From Lachnospiraceae bacterium (GTDB lineage Bacteria; Bacillota; Clostridia; Lachnospirales; Lachnospiraceae): a DNA stretch of 48,725 bases. Under the pieces are notes generated by a model that did no database searches, was not told where the DNA came from, and was given only the letters and a program-made list of their open reading frames with translations. Location: the NCBI GenBank assembly GCA_029012365.1, contig JAQXLY010000059.1, positions 1 to 48,725 on the forward strand, written 5' to 3'. The position numbers and the translations under genes were made by a program. Positions 8,315 to 17,313 of this stretch are shown one piece after another; position 1 is the stretch's first letter, and every line of letters begins with the position of its first letter.

Positions 8315-10030
8315 ATGAGAAAATACAGAAATTACCATAAAAGCTTCGGAAGGTGTATTGCACTTTTTGCTACAGCGTTTGCGATAGGATTTTGGGGACA
8401 GGAAGACGGATTTTTAATGGTTCCTTTGACGCAGGATGCATTTGTAAAGGCTTATGCCGAAGAAGATATGCTTGGATATCAAAATCCGGAGAGAATCGTG
8501 ATTGCAACTCCGAACAAGGAGAATTATTCTACCACAGCATCGAAAATCAGTATACTTGGTGCCTGTGATTACCGATATCCGCTTGTCATGAACGGGGAGA
8601 CGATAGAGACAACGGAATACGGATTTTTTACTACATATGTAACGCTTTCTTTGGGGGAAAATGTGTTTACGTTTCAAAACGGTGAGCATGAATGCCGACT
8701 GACGGTAACGAGAAAAGAGTCATCAGGCAGTTCATCCGGGCAGACATCTGCGTCGAAGTATAAAGAGGTAAGCAATAAAATGGGTGAACTGATATACCCA
8801 TATACCATGCCGTATTCCGCACCGGGAACGGTGAAGATTGATTATCTGCCTCTGACGCAGAATACTACATTCCGAATTGTCGGTGAATGGGGAAGCTATT
8901 ATAAGCTGCCGGACGGTACATATGTAAGTAAATCCGCGGTTAAGGTATATCCGTATGCGATGCCGAAGAACCGGATAAACAGTGTAAAATTATCTTATGA
9001 TAAGGAAACACATACAGTGGAGTCACTTTTTTCCATGAAGATGGATGCACTGTATGATGTGCAGATTGACGCGGATACTGTAAAATTTGTATTATATGAT
9101 ACGACTGCCGGCGGAAAGGTATCCGTTCCCGACAATCCGTTGGTGAAATCGGTATCGGTAAGCAATGACGGTAAGGGAAAAGCCATTTATACATACACGC
9201 TATATGACGCAGATAAGCTCTGTGGTTTTGATGTAATGACAAAGAACGGAAAAATGACGTTCACATTAAAGTATGCACCGGTATTGAAGAAAAAAGGAAC
9301 TTTGGACGGTGCGGTTGTTTTACTGGATGCAGGGCACGGCGGAACGGACAACGGTACAGTGGGTGCTATGGGAAATGCCGGACCGACAGAAAAGATAATT
9401 AATTTAGACTTAACCCTACGTACAAGGAAAGCATTGGAGGCTATGGGTGCAAAGGTAATAATGGTGCGTAATACGGATACCTATTTTACATTGAATGAGC
9501 GTGTGGCACTCATTCGGGAGAGCAGACCGGATTTGTCTGTTTCCATTCATGGCAATGCGATGGGAATTACCTCGGATTATGCGAAATCGTCAGGTTTTCT
9601 GACATATTACTCATATAATAATGTACAGGATGCGGCAGGAATCATAAATGCTTCCGTGAGTGAACAAATGGGCTATGCAGAGCGTACCATTCGCAAGGCC
9701 AATTTATCCCTCACAAGACTTACTGCCTGCCCGGCCGTGTTACTGGAATCTGCGTTCTTAACAAATCCGGCGGACTACGAATATCTCCTGAAGTCATCCA
9801 ACAGGGAAAAACTGGCGAATGCGATTGCGGAAGCGGTAAAAGCCTATATTGAAAGTGTTGCGGTATATGAGGAGACAGCACCGGTAAAGTATACGGTTAA
9901 GCGGGGGGATACGTTATCCTCCATAGCGAAAAAGTACGGGGTGACTGTGGATGAAATAGCAAAGGCAAACGGGATTAAGAATGTGAATGTGATACGTACC
10001 GGAAGCGTGTTTATTATTCCGGTGAAATAA
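8315..10030 (+). CDS. N-acetylmuramoyl-L-alanine amidase with C-terminal LysM
   Basis: Secreted peptidoglycan hydrolase of 571 residues that cuts the amide bond between MurNAc and the stem peptide. It has an N-terminal membrane/signal segment (about 15-30), an SH3-like stretch around 155-215, an Amidase_3 domain from about 334 with the zinc-binding VVLLDAGHGGTDNG, SIHGNA and LLESAFLTN motifs, and one LysM repeat at about 526-571 (YTVKRGDTLSSIAKKYGV). The start at 8315 follows GGAAAGGA; an in-frame GTG at 8267 would place extra residues before the signal peptide. It is followed by a terminator, so it is probably monocistronic. Likely roles are cell separation or wall turnover. Confidence 0.93.
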   Translation: MRKYRNYHKSFGRCIALFATAFAIGFWGQEDGFLMVPLTQDAFVKAYAEEDMLGYQNPERIVIATPNKENYSTTASKISILGACDYRYPLVMNGETIETTEYGFFTTYVTLSLGENVFTFQNGEHECRLTVTRKESSGSSSGQTSASKYKEVSNKMGELIYPYTMPYSAPGTVKIDYLPLTQNTTFRIVGEWGSYYKLPDGTYVSKSAVKVYPYAMPKNRINSVKLSYDKETHTVESLFSMKMDALYDVQIDADTVKFVLYDTTAGGKVSVPDNPLVKSVSVSNDGKGKAIYTYTLYDADKLCGFDVMTKNGKMTFTLKYAPVLKKKGTLDGAVVLLDAGHGGTDNGTVGAMGNAGPTEKIINLDLTLRTRKALEAMGAKVIMVRNTDTYFTLNERVALIRESRPDLSVSIHGNAMGITSDYAKSSGFLTYYSYNNVQDAAGIINASVSEQMGYAERTIRKANLSLTRLTACPAVLLESAFLTNPADYEYLLKSSNREKLANAIAEAVKAYIESVAVYEETAPVKYTVKRGDTLSSIAKKYGVTVDEIAKANGIKNVNVIRTGSVFIIPVK

Positions 10031-10060
10031 ATATTTTGTCAATTAAATGTATTTTTGCAG

Positions 10061-10106
10061 GAAAGCAACCGAAACTTTACGAAAAGAAACGGTTGCTTTC
10101 TTTGTG
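10061..10106 (+). terminator. Intrinsic terminator after the amidase gene
   Basis: GAAAGCAACCG (10061-10071) and CGGTTGCTTTC (10090-10100) form an 11-bp stem followed by TTTGTG. Confidence 0.8.
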
Positions 10107-10121
10107 TAAAAAAAGTATAAT
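10093..10121 (+). promoter_or_regulatory. Promoter of the MraY-like gene
   Basis: TTGCTT (10093-10098), 17-nt spacer and TATAAT (10116-10121). The -35 lies inside the right arm of the preceding terminator. Confidence 0.6.
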
Positions 10122-10197
10122 GTACGCGGGGAAGTTTCGGAATGATTTGTGAAACGGAGCGTAAAAGGAAAGTTTCTTCGGAAGGAAGGAAAAGAAA

Positions 10198-11160
10198 ATG
10201 TTAGAGTTGGTTTTTCATGAAATGAATCAAAGTGTTTGTGCATTTGTGGGGATATTGTTTGCCTATGGGCTTACATGTATTCTGCTGCATTGCTGCGGAG
10301 GTCTTTTACCGCGGGACGGAGGCCGGGATTTTGCCGTCGACGGAAAACTCTCACAAGGGAAACCGCGGGGAGCGGGATTTGTATTTATTCTGATTTTTGC
10401 TGTGGCGACTATTTTGTTTTTGCCGTTTAACAGGGAACGTGTTATCTATGTTATTTTGACAGTCGCTGCAATGTTGACCGGGTTTCTTGATGATTGTTCA
10501 AAGTCTCCGTGGGGAGAATATAAAAAGGGCATTTTAGATTTAATTATTTCGGTAATGGTGGCGATAACGTATATCAATTTTAACGGAACAGCACTTTCTA
10601 TTGCGTTTTTGGATACGCAGATTGTGCTTCCAAAGATTATATTCGGAATTCTGGCAACGGTACTTGTCTGGGTTTCAATCAATGTAACCAACTGTGCCGA
10701 TGGAGTGGATGGTTTGTCTGCCACGCTGACAAGTGTTTCATTAATGAGCTTTTATTTTACTGCCGATTCAACCGGACTGACGGAGGATTACCGCTATATG
10801 TCACTTCTTCTGGTAGCGTGTCTGCTTGGGTATCTTTGGTATAATGCGACACCGAGCCGGATGATGATGGGAGATGCCGGTTCACGGGCAATGGGGTTAG
10901 TCATTGCAATTATGGCACTGAAAAGCGGGCATGCGCTGTTGTACATACCGTTTGCTATTGTTTTGATTCTGGACGGAGGACTCGGTCTTTTGAAGGTTGC
11001 GTTACTTCGCTTCCTCAAAATCCGCATTTTGAAAAATACGAGAACACCGCTTCACGATCATGTACGTAAGAATCTCGGATGGTCGAATACCCAGACTGTG
11101 TTCAAGTTTGCGATTATGCAGATTGTGGTTGCTTTTGCGACCGCCTGGCTGATACGATAG
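10198..11160 (+). CDS. mraY: MraY/WecA-family phospho-sugar transferase (MraY-like)
   Basis: Polytopic membrane enzyme, 320 residues, that moves a phospho-sugar from a UDP donor onto undecaprenyl phosphate. Conserved parts are GFLDDCSKS (Asp-rich Mg site), NVTNCADGVDGLS (the MraY NxTDGxDGL-type loop), MMGDAGSRAMG, and the PLHDHVRKNLGWS loop near the C-terminus, the HxxxK/GWS pattern typical of MraY rather than WecA/TagO. It therefore probably forms lipid I. It stands alone rather than in a mur/fts cluster, so a second, canonical mraY may exist elsewhere. The start has GGAAGGAAAAG upstream. Confidence 0.82.
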   Translation: MLELVFHEMNQSVCAFVGILFAYGLTCILLHCCGGLLPRDGGRDFAVDGKLSQGKPRGAGFVFILIFAVATILFLPFNRERVIYVILTVAAMLTGFLDDCSKSPWGEYKKGILDLIISVMVAITYINFNGTALSIAFLDTQIVLPKIIFGILATVLVWVSINVTNCADGVDGLSATLTSVSLMSFYFTADSTGLTEDYRYMSLLLVACLLGYLWYNATPSRMMMGDAGSRAMGLVIAIMALKSGHALLYIPFAIVLILDGGLGLLKVALLRFLKIRILKNTRTPLHDHVRKNLGWSNTQTVFKFAIMQIVVAFATAWLIR

Positions 11161-11232
11161 ATTTGCGGAAGGACATTTGGAAATGCAGCCCTACGGATGT
11201 GTACGGAGATGTCAAAGAGGAGTAAAATACTT

Positions 11233-11964
11233 ATGAAAAGACAGGAAAATACGAAATGGTTTTTAAAGGGAATGCGGCATGGCGTTCCGATTGGACTCGG
11301 TTATTTTGCGGTAGCGTTTACGCTTGGAATTACTGCAAAGAATATCGGACTGACACCGCTTCAGTCGGCGTTTATGTCGTTTACCATGCATGCTTCTGCG
11401 GGAGAGTTTGCGGTAATAACGGTAATTGCGGCAGGGTCGGGGTATCTCGAAATGGCGATCACGCAGCTTGTAATTAATCTGCGCTATTTGCTTATGTCCT
11501 GTGCCCTGTCCCAAAAGGTTCCGGAGAAAATTTGGTTTCCGCACCGATTTTTTATTTCATATTTTATTACGGATGAGATTTTCGGCATTTCTTCTACAGT
11601 AGACGGAAAATTAAATCCGTGGTATACCTACGGTGCTGCCTGTGTGGCTTCGCCGGGCTGGGTACTCGGCACATTTCTCGGAGCGGTTGTGGGAAACATT
11701 CTTCCCGCAAATGTGGCAAGTGCCATGAATGTGGCGTTATACGGAATGTTCCTTGCAATTATTATACCGCCGGCAAGAAAGAATAAAGTAATCGCTGTTA
11801 TTGTAATTGCGTCAATGCTTGCAAGCAGTGCTCTTACGCTTCTCGAGGATTTTATACCGCTATCCTCAGGTATGCGGATTTTGATATTAACGGTGGTCAT
11901 TGCCGGAATAGCGGCATATGTACACCCAATCGAAGAAAGTGGGGAAAACACAAATGAAGGATAA
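11233..11964 (+). CDS. azlC: AzlC family branched-chain amino acid exporter, large subunit
   Basis: Membrane protein of 243 residues with the AzlC signature (GVPIGLGYFAVAFTLGI, then MHASAGEFAVITVIA and NLRYLLMSCALS). With the small AzlD protein it exports branched-chain amino acids or analogues. The ATG at 11233 is preceded by AGAGGAG at an 11-nt distance, a little long; earlier in-frame starts at 11197 and 11209 have no useful ribosome site. The stop overlaps azlD by 11 nt. Confidence 0.93.
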   Translation: MKRQENTKWFLKGMRHGVPIGLGYFAVAFTLGITAKNIGLTPLQSAFMSFTMHASAGEFAVITVIAAGSGYLEMAITQLVINLRYLLMSCALSQKVPEKIWFPHRFFISYFITDEIFGISSTVDGKLNPWYTYGAACVASPGWVLGTFLGAVVGNILPANVASAMNVALYGMFLAIIIPPARKNKVIAVIVIASMLASSALTLLEDFIPLSSGMRILILTVVIAGIAAYVHPIEESGENTNEG

Positions 11965-12259
11965 TATTTATATTTACCTGTTAGTGGCAGCCGGAGTGAC
12001 ATATCTCATCCGTGCCTTACCGATGACACTGATTCGAAAGAATATAAAAAACAAATACATACGCTCTTTTCTGCATTATGTGCCGTATGTAACCTTAGCG
12101 GTTATGACATTTCCTGCAATTCTGACTGCAACGGCAAGCACATGGTCGGCACTTGCGGGCTTTGTGGTGGCTGTACTGATTGCTTACTTTGACGGAAATC
12201 TGTTCAAGGTGGCAATGGGAGGGTGTGCCGCGGTGTTTCTCGTAGAACTCTTCTTATAA
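11954..12259 (+). CDS. azlD: AzlD family transporter small subunit
   Basis: Small membrane protein of 101 residues with three to four hydrophobic segments. The AzlD hallmarks are TYLIRALPMTLIRK at the N-terminus and YVPYVTLAVMTFPAIL in the middle. It is the partner of AzlC. ATG follows GGGGAAAACACAA and overlaps the end of azlC, so the two are translationally coupled. Confidence 0.92.
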   Translation: MKDNIYIYLLVAAGVTYLIRALPMTLIRKNIKNKYIRSFLHYVPYVTLAVMTFPAILTATASTWSALAGFVVAVLIAYFDGNLFKVAMGGCAAVFLVELFL

Positions 12260-12323
12260 ACGGAAAAGGAAGTGTGCACTTTTTCCTCCCTCAATCCCAA
12301 AACGGCGTGTTGATTACAGAAAG

Positions 12324-12368
12324 AAAGGGCGCATGAAAAAATGATTTCTCATTTTTCACACGCCCTTT
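12324..12368. terminator. Bidirectional terminator between azlD and the xylanase gene
   Basis: AAAGGGCG (12324-12331) pairs with CGCCCTTT (12361-12368), with an inner TGAAAAAATGA/TCATTTTTCA stem. T-rich tracts flank it on both strands. Confidence 0.85.
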
Positions 12369-12378
12369 GCTTATTCCT

Positions 12379-14283
12379 TTAGTTTCCTACCTCAAGTCCC
12401 GCATCTAAGTAAGCCTGAAGTACCTTATAGTAGGCGCTTTTCGGTTCGGTCGGTGTGGAGAACAGAAGCGGTGATTTGTCGCCGACCCATGAGTTGGAAT
12501 CTGCCAGTCCCCAATAGGTAAGTCCGGTAATCTTTCCACCGGCCTTCTTTAACTCTAAGAGGGCACTCATTAAGTCATAGTAATACTTTTCCTGCAGGGA
12601 AGCATTATCTGTAGCAACATCTAACTCTGTTATTTGTACCTCTAATCCTGCATCTAAGAAAGCTTTTACCGCTCTCTTAACCATATCTACCGAAGGATAA
12701 CCGGTGCCTAAATGTGCCTGCATGCCGATGCCGTCACAGATTTTTCTTTCGGAGTTCATATATTTCACAATGGAAATCAGGTTCTGTGTGTTCGGTGCGC
12801 CCGGATAGTCTCCGTAGGTGTTGAAATCATTGAAAATCAGGGAGACTTCATCTCGAATGCCGTAGTCACGTAATATATCATCTGCGATTTCATAAGCCAG
12901 TTTTACGTAGGAAGGGGTATTTCCCTGATTTCCGTAAACCGCCTTCCAGTTCGTGTCATCTGCATGGAGATATTCATTTACAACATCCCAGGAATAAATA
13001 ACAGAGCCGTATTTACTATCATATACATGAGTCATTACGGTACGGATATAAAATTCCAGACGGGCATTCATAACCTCCGGGGTAACAAATGCACCGGAAG
13101 CGGAGTAGCCTGTACGGAAGAACCAGTTCGGTGTCTGGCTGTGCCATACCAGGGTGTGACCGCGCATGGAAAGACCGTTTTTTCCACAGATTTCAAGAAC
13201 ACGGTCTATATTACTGAAGTTAAGCTTCGGAACGGTACTTTCCTTATAGTTTTCAGGAATAACGTAACCGAGTTGCTTTGCCTGTTCTACCGAAATAAAG
13301 GACGGAGACCAGGTGCTCAAAACGGCATCCGGTTTCATATCGTTTTCAAGGGTAACGCTGTTATACTGTGATTTCACCAGGGCAAGAGTGGCCGGATTCT
13401 GTAACTGATTCGGGTTAATACAGGTGCCGAGGTAACCGAATGTTTTGCCGTAGGTGTTAAGAAGTGTTGCACCGTCTGCGGATTCCGGCACAAACGGAGT
13501 CGGGGTCGGTGTAGCGGAATAGTCTGCATCTAGGTGGAAAGTGATGCTGTAAACCGTTGCCTTGTAGAGCGAAAAGTTGTCTACCTTGTCAAGTGCCATG
13601 ATACCGATACCGGATACGGTTGTATTAAGCTCCGGAAGCAGCTCGTATTCTGTTATACCGTCTCCCATACAGTTGTACCGCACAAAAATTTCTCCGCATC
13701 CGAACTCGGATAAGACGGTTTCGTCATACAGCTTTACGGAAATCGGCGCAAATTCGCTTTTGGCTTTTACCGTAACTTTGTGGCAATATTTCATATTGAT
13801 GCCTTCCGGAAGCGAAAGCTTGATTTCCTGATATTGACCTTCATACTGTAAATCAATAGAGCCGTTTGAATTTACACTGTAGTTTGTCCCGTAGGAGCCT
13901 AAATAAGTAAGGTCATTGAAATCATAAGTACGTTCGGTTGTTTTAGCCGGAGCCTCGGTGATAACCGGAGCCTCGGTAACAGTCGGAGCCTCGGTAACAG
14001 TCGGAGCCTCGGTGACAGCCGGAGCCTCGGTAACAGCCGGAGCCTCAGTAACAGCCGGAGCCTCGGTAACAGTTGGAGCCTCGGTAACAGTCGGAGCCTC
14101 GGTAACAGCCGGAGCCTCGGTAGTATCCGGAGCCTTAGTAGGAATCGTGTCATTAGTAGAAACCGTGTCCTGTGTAACGGACGGAGCATCCGTAGGGGCT
14201 ACATTCGTCTGCTTTGTGCCACATGCGACAAACAGGAGCAGCGAAGCTGCACAGAGTGCGAGGAAAATACGTGTTTGTTTCAT
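12379..14283 (-). CDS. GH10 endo-1,4-beta-xylanase, lipoprotein with TEAP-repeat linker and CBM-like domain
   Basis: Surface-anchored xylan-degrading enzyme, 634 residues. It begins with a lipoprotein signal (lipobox LFVAC, Cys21). Next is a linker of ten TEAP(A/T)V hexapeptides (about 55-114), a beta-sandwich like a carbohydrate-binding module (about 118-255), a short PT-rich linker, and a GH10 barrel (about 272-634). Landmarks are GHTLVWHSQTPNW, the acid/base Glu437 in WDVVNE and nucleophile Glu553 in ITELD. The start at 14283 follows AAAGGA; a longer in-frame start at 14370 would run into aroA and put junk before the signal. It follows aroA by 28 nt on the same strand with no terminator between, so readthrough from aroA is likely. 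Confidence 0.96.
   Translation of the reverse strand: MKQTRIFLALCAASLLLFVACGTKQTNVAPTDAPSVTQDTVSTNDTIPTKAPDTTEAPAVTEAPTVTEAPTVTEAPAVTEAPAVTEAPAVTEAPTVTEAPTVTEAPVITEAPAKTTERTYDFNDLTYLGSYGTNYSVNSNGSIDLQYEGQYQEIKLSLPEGINMKYCHKVTVKAKSEFAPISVKLYDETVLSEFGCGEIFVRYNCMGDGITEYELLPELNTTVSGIGIMALDKVDNFSLYKATVYSITFHLDADYSATPTPTPFVPESADGATLLNTYGKTFGYLGTCINPNQLQNPATLALVKSQYNSVTLENDMKPDAVLSTWSPSFISVEQAKQLGYVIPENYKESTVPKLNFSNIDRVLEICGKNGLSMRGHTLVWHSQTPNWFFRTGYSASGAFVTPEVMNARLEFYIRTVMTHVYDSKYGSVIYSWDVVNEYLHADDTNWKAVYGNQGNTPSYVKLAYEIADDILRDYGIRDEVSLIFNDFNTYGDYPGAPNTQNLISIVKYMNSERKICDGIGMQAHLGTGYPSVDMVKRAVKAFLDAGLEVQITELDVATDNASLQEKYYYDLMSALLELKKAGGKITGLTYWGLADSNSWVGDKSPLLFSTPTEPKSAYYKVLQAYLDAGLEVGN
13945..14130 (-). 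repeat. 18-bp coding tandem repeat (TEAPxV linker)
   Basis: About ten 18-bp units encode the hexapeptides TEAPAV / TEAPTV in the xylanase linker. The units differ by a few silent or conservative changes. Open frames on other strands across this stretch are products of the periodicity. Confidence 0.93.
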
Positions 14284-14311
14284 AGTGGTATCCTTTCTTT
14301 TTTTCGTTGTG

Positions 14312-15646
14312 TTATTTGTGGGACGCTGCATCGGAGAAGCAGCGTGTAAACAGGTCAAAATAGTTTTCAAAGGTTTTTTTGCAACAGGACGGATTGGTAA
14401 TTATCACACCCTCTACACGCAGACCTGCTAAGGCGAATGCCATTGCCATACGGTGGTCGTCGTAGGTTTCGATTTGGGCACTGTGGAGTGGCTGCGGTGT
14501 AATAAGTATGCCTGTACCGTCCTCATCTTCTTTGGCATCGCCACCGAGACGTTTTATCTCTGAGATAGTAGCGGTCATGCGGTCACATTCCTGTGCACGG
14601 ATATGTCCCACGCCGCGGATATGTGTCGGAGAATCCGCAAACAAGGCCAGAACAGCCATGGTCATAGTCTGGTCGGAAAAATCGCTCATGGTAATATCCA
14701 GCCCCGGAAAGTGTCCGTCTGACGGACCGGTGACACAAATACCCTCAGGGGTATCGATAACGGTACAGCCGAGTTGTTCCAATACAGAGAGAAAACGAAG
14801 GTCTCCCTGCATGGAATTTTTATGGACTCCCGTGACGGTTACGGAAGTGCCGAGTAAAGCAGCTGCGGCGTAAAAATAGCACGCGCCGGAAATATCCGGC
14901 TCTATGTCATAAATCTGACTGCGGTAGGAGTGACCGCCCGGAATCCGGTAAGTTGTACCGGAACCGTGTGAAGAAACCGGAACCGGCGTAACGCCGAACT
15001 CCTTCATCATCCGTTCCGTAATGTGTACATAGGACATTGCGGTACGGGAGCCGGTAACGGTAACGGTAAGTCCCTTCGGAAGCAGAATCCCGGTCATCAT
15101 CAGTGCACTTAAAAACTGACTGCTTTGGTCAATGGAGACGGAAAGCTTCGGAGAATCGGTGAACTGCTTTTGACCGCCGTGAATCAAAAGCGGCAAATGT
15201 CCCTCGTTTTCCAACGGAGTAATGGAAATGCCGATGGAGGATAATGCATCAATGAGCGGTGCCATAGGGCGTTTCTTCATCTGCTTCGAGGCTTCTAACG
15301 TATAAGTGCCGTCACAAAATGCCAGAAGTGCTGTCAGAAAGCGGGCAGCCGTACCGGCGCTCATGGCATTGACTGTAGCGGTTTTGTTCGGCAGGGTACC
15401 GCCGCAGCCGGTTACCTTGATTTCTTTTGTGTCCTCGTCAGCGGAGCAGGGAATCCCTAATTCCTGCAAAGCGGCAAGTAACGCTCTGGAATCGGAGGAG
15501 AACAGGGCATTTTTCAGGATACATTCACCGTCCGATAGTGCGGCAAGAAGCATTGCACGGTTTGTAATGCTTTTGGAACCCGGAACAGTTACGGTAAATG
15601 GGGTCTGCCGTGTTACAGGTGTAACTTTATAATAATCGGATGACAT
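14312..15646 (-). CDS. aroA: 3-phosphoshikimate 1-carboxyvinyltransferase (EPSP synthase)
   Basis: Shikimate-pathway enzyme joining PEP to shikimate-3-phosphate, 444 residues, cytosolic. The N-terminal PGSKSITNRAMLLAALS motif, the SAGTAARFLTALLA loop, QMKKRPM and the C-terminal DFSDQTMTMAVLALFA and YDDHRMAMAFALAG segments are all present. The start follows AAGGAAG on the minus strand. No other shikimate genes are nearby, and the next gene is a xylanase, which is an odd partner. A plausible minus-strand promoter lies 42-70 nt upstream. Confidence 0.97.
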   Translation of the reverse strand: MSSDYYKVTPVTRQTPFTVTVPGSKSITNRAMLLAALSDGECILKNALFSSDSRALLAALQELGIPCSADEDTKEIKVTGCGGTLPNKTATVNAMSAGTAARFLTALLAFCDGTYTLEASKQMKKRPMAPLIDALSSIGISITPLENEGHLPLLIHGGQKQFTDSPKLSVSIDQSSQFLSALMMTGILLPKGLTVTVTGSRTAMSYVHITERMMKEFGVTPVPVSSHGSGTTYRIPGGHSYRSQIYDIEPDISGACYFYAAAALLGTSVTVTGVHKNSMQGDLRFLSVLEQLGCTVIDTPEGICVTGPSDGHFPGLDITMSDFSDQTMTMAVLALFADSPTHIRGVGHIRAQECDRMTATISEIKRLGGDAKEDEDGTGILITPQPLHSAQIETYDDHRMAMAFALAGLRVEGVIITNPSCCKKTFENYFDLFTRCFSDAASHK

Positions 15647-15687
15647 GAAAAATCTTCCTTTCTTTGTATGAAATGGTTACTCTTTGC

Positions 15688-15716
15688 ATTATAGCATATA
15701 AAAAAAAGATTGAAAA
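15688..15716 (-). promoter_or_regulatory. Candidate aroA promoter
   Basis: Minus-strand TTTTCA (15716-15711), 17-nt spacer, TATAAT (15693-15688). The -10 is perfect, the -35 weak. Confidence 0.5.
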
Positions 15717-15730
15717 GCCCATATATATTT

Positions 15731-15759
15731 TTGACAGAATGTTAAAAAGGATGTATAAT
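15731..15759 (+). promoter_or_regulatory. Promoter of the DUF374 gene
   Basis: TTGACA (15731-15736), 17-nt spacer, TATAAT (15754-15759), a perfect sigma-A promoter. Transcription should begin near 15766, which rules out translation starts at 15764 and makes 15773 almost leaderless. Confidence 0.9.
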
Positions 15760-15826
15760 AGGTTTGAGAAGGATGTCTGATTCCGTTAAGGCTAAGGACA
15801 AGAATGGGACGAAAGAGAGAACAGAT

Positions 15827-16489
15827 ATGGAAATGCAAGGGGTAGCAAAACATTTTCCGATGTTTATGCGCAGAGGGACACAACACTTTGTGGTCGGATT
15901 GTGGCGTTTTTATGTTGGTCTTGTGGCAAGAACATCGAAAATAGAATTTCACGGAATAGAGCAAATCGATGAAAACCGTATGCTGGGATTCTGGCATGAA
16001 GATAGTTATTGTATGCAGTTCGTATTAAGAGAATTGCAGAGAAAGTATAATAAGTTCGTACATGTGATTGTAACATCCGAGCGCAGAGGTGATTATATTG
16101 CGGAAATGGTGTCTCATTACGGCGGAGCACCGATGCGTTTGCCGGATGGGATGAAGATGCGTTCTTTTTTAAAGGACTTAAAGGAAGAAAGCAAAAAGGA
16201 GAGTATGACTCTGGCGGCAGCGATGGATGGTCCGAGCGGACCGTACAGAAAACCGAAGCGGCTTTTGTTTATGCTGGCACATGAGGCGGAAAAGGCAGTT
16301 GTATATGTTCGTTTTCAGAAAAAGGGAATGATTACATTGCCGTGGCGCTGGGACAAGTACCGCATTCCGCTCCCGTTTACAAAGCTCATTTGTAATATTG
16401 ACTATTTCGGACAAATCGAAAAGGATGAGTTAAGGAATTTTGATGAATATGCGAAAAGTAAGTTCGGCGATATAATCAGTGAGGTCTAG
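15827..16489 (+). CDS. DUF374 lysophospholipid acyltransferase-like protein
   Basis: Protein of 220 residues resembling the LPLAT/DUF374 family, which may acylate a lysolipid at the inner membrane. Supporting motifs are FHGIEQIDENRMLGFWHED (the family's H-D pair lies in WHED), SERRGDYIAEMVSHYGG, and the hallmark DGPSGPYRKPK. The start was chosen because the promoter at 15731-15759 excludes the upstream TTG and disfavours ATG 15773; GAAAGAGAG precedes 15827. Two hairpins follow but without T-runs. The exact substrate is unknown. Confidence 0.82.
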   Translation: MEMQGVAKHFPMFMRRGTQHFVVGLWRFYVGLVARTSKIEFHGIEQIDENRMLGFWHEDSYCMQFVLRELQRKYNKFVHVIVTSERRGDYIAEMVSHYGGAPMRLPDGMKMRSFLKDLKEESKKESMTLAAAMDGPSGPYRKPKRLLFMLAHEAEKAVVYVRFQKKGMITLPWRWDKYRIPLPFTKLICNIDYFGQIEKDELRNFDEYAKSKFGDIISEV

Positions 16490-16491
16490 GA

Positions 16492-16559
16492 AAACGCTGA
16501 TGAAAGCGTTTCAGATGTCGGATTTGCGTTTCCTTGTCAGACAGATATTTTTCTGACAA
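16492..16559 (+). other. Two small inverted repeats in the gap after the DUF374 gene
   Basis: AAACGCT/AGCGTTT (16492-16498, 16505-16511) and TTGTCAGA/TCTGACAA (16534-16541, 16552-16559). The first may be a weak terminator. The second, an 8-bp perfect stem 70 nt before the phosphatase gene, could be an operator. Confidence 0.4.
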
Positions 16560-16631
16560 TGAATTACTCAGTGTTTCCACGGTTGTAATGAAATGGTAGC
16601 GATAAAGGAAAGAGTGAGGAAAGATAAAGGT

Positions 16632-17261
16632 ATGCGTTTGATTTTAATACGACACGGGAGGCAGTGCAGTCCTCTTTGTAATGTGGATGTTTCACTTTCG
16701 GAGGAGGGAAGGCAGCAGGCTGAATTATTGGCCGAACGTCTCAGAAATTTAAAACCTGACCAAATTTATACCAGTAGTCTGCTTCGCACGAAGCAGACTG
16801 CCGGTATTCTTTTTGGTGCGGAACGGGAGTTTTCGGAAAGAGAAGAATTAAATGAGATTTCATTCGGCAGCATGACCGGCAGGGCGGATTCGGACAATCT
16901 GGTGTGTTATCCGGAGTATTTTGCGGCGAAAAGGAAAAAGGAAGAAAACTTAAGACTTCCGGGCGGAGAATGTCCGACGGAGGTATTTGACAGGGCCGTG
17001 AAGGTAGTAGATGAAGCAGTTGCTTCAGGTGCGGAGACGGTGGTGTTTGTAACACACGGAGGAGTAATTCGTGCGCTTGTTGCGGGATTACTCGGTCTGG
17101 GGGCCGGAAAGATGTTACGGATTGCGGATAGTCTGGAACATACTTCGGTGACAGAGTTATGCTACAGCAAAGATTCCATGTGTTTTTCTTTGGAACGTTT
17201 GAATGATTGTGCTCATTTGGAGGGAAGGCCTGAACTTAGCAGAACATCATGGAAAAAATGA
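16632..17261 (+). CDS. Histidine phosphatase family protein (phosphoglycerate mutase-like)
   Basis: Cytosolic phosphatase of 209 residues. The catalytic RHG is in LILIRHGRQC, the second conserved stretch is YTSSLLRTKQTA, and the late histidine is in VFVTHGGVIRAL. This pattern fits CobC/GpmB-type phosphatases; the substrate cannot be read from sequence. The start at 16632 puts MRLILIRHG at the N-terminus as usual in the family; the ATG at 16593 would add 13 residues. The stop codon lies inside a 10-bp hairpin. Confidence 0.9.
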   Translation: MRLILIRHGRQCSPLCNVDVSLSEEGRQQAELLAERLRNLKPDQIYTSSLLRTKQTAGILFGAEREFSEREELNEISFGSMTGRADSDNLVCYPEYFAAKRKKEENLRLPGGECPTEVFDRAVKVVDEAVASGAETVVFVTHGGVIRALVAGLLGLGAGKMLRIADSLEHTSVTELCYSKDSMCFSLERLNDCAHLEGRPELSRTSWKK

Positions 17262-17267
17262 TGTTCT
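17241..17267 (+). terminator. Weak terminator over the phosphatase stop codon
   Basis: AGAACATCAT (17241-17250) and ATGATGTTCT (17258-17267) form a perfect stem. Only a short TAT follows, so termination may be inefficient. Confidence 0.5.
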
Positions 17268-17313
17268 TATAGCACAGCAAAGCAATTTATCATAGAATGT
17301 AAGGAGAAATTCT

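Noticed and set aside
14284..14370. Longer xylanase start overlapping aroA
   Set aside because: It would place 29 unlikely residues before a clear lipoprotein signal peptide; ATG 14283 has a good AAAGGA site.
13958..14431. 157-codon plus-strand frame opposite the xylanase signal region
   Set aside because: It consists of translated linker repeats (VTVGAS) and overlaps two genes antisense; no homology or ribosome site.
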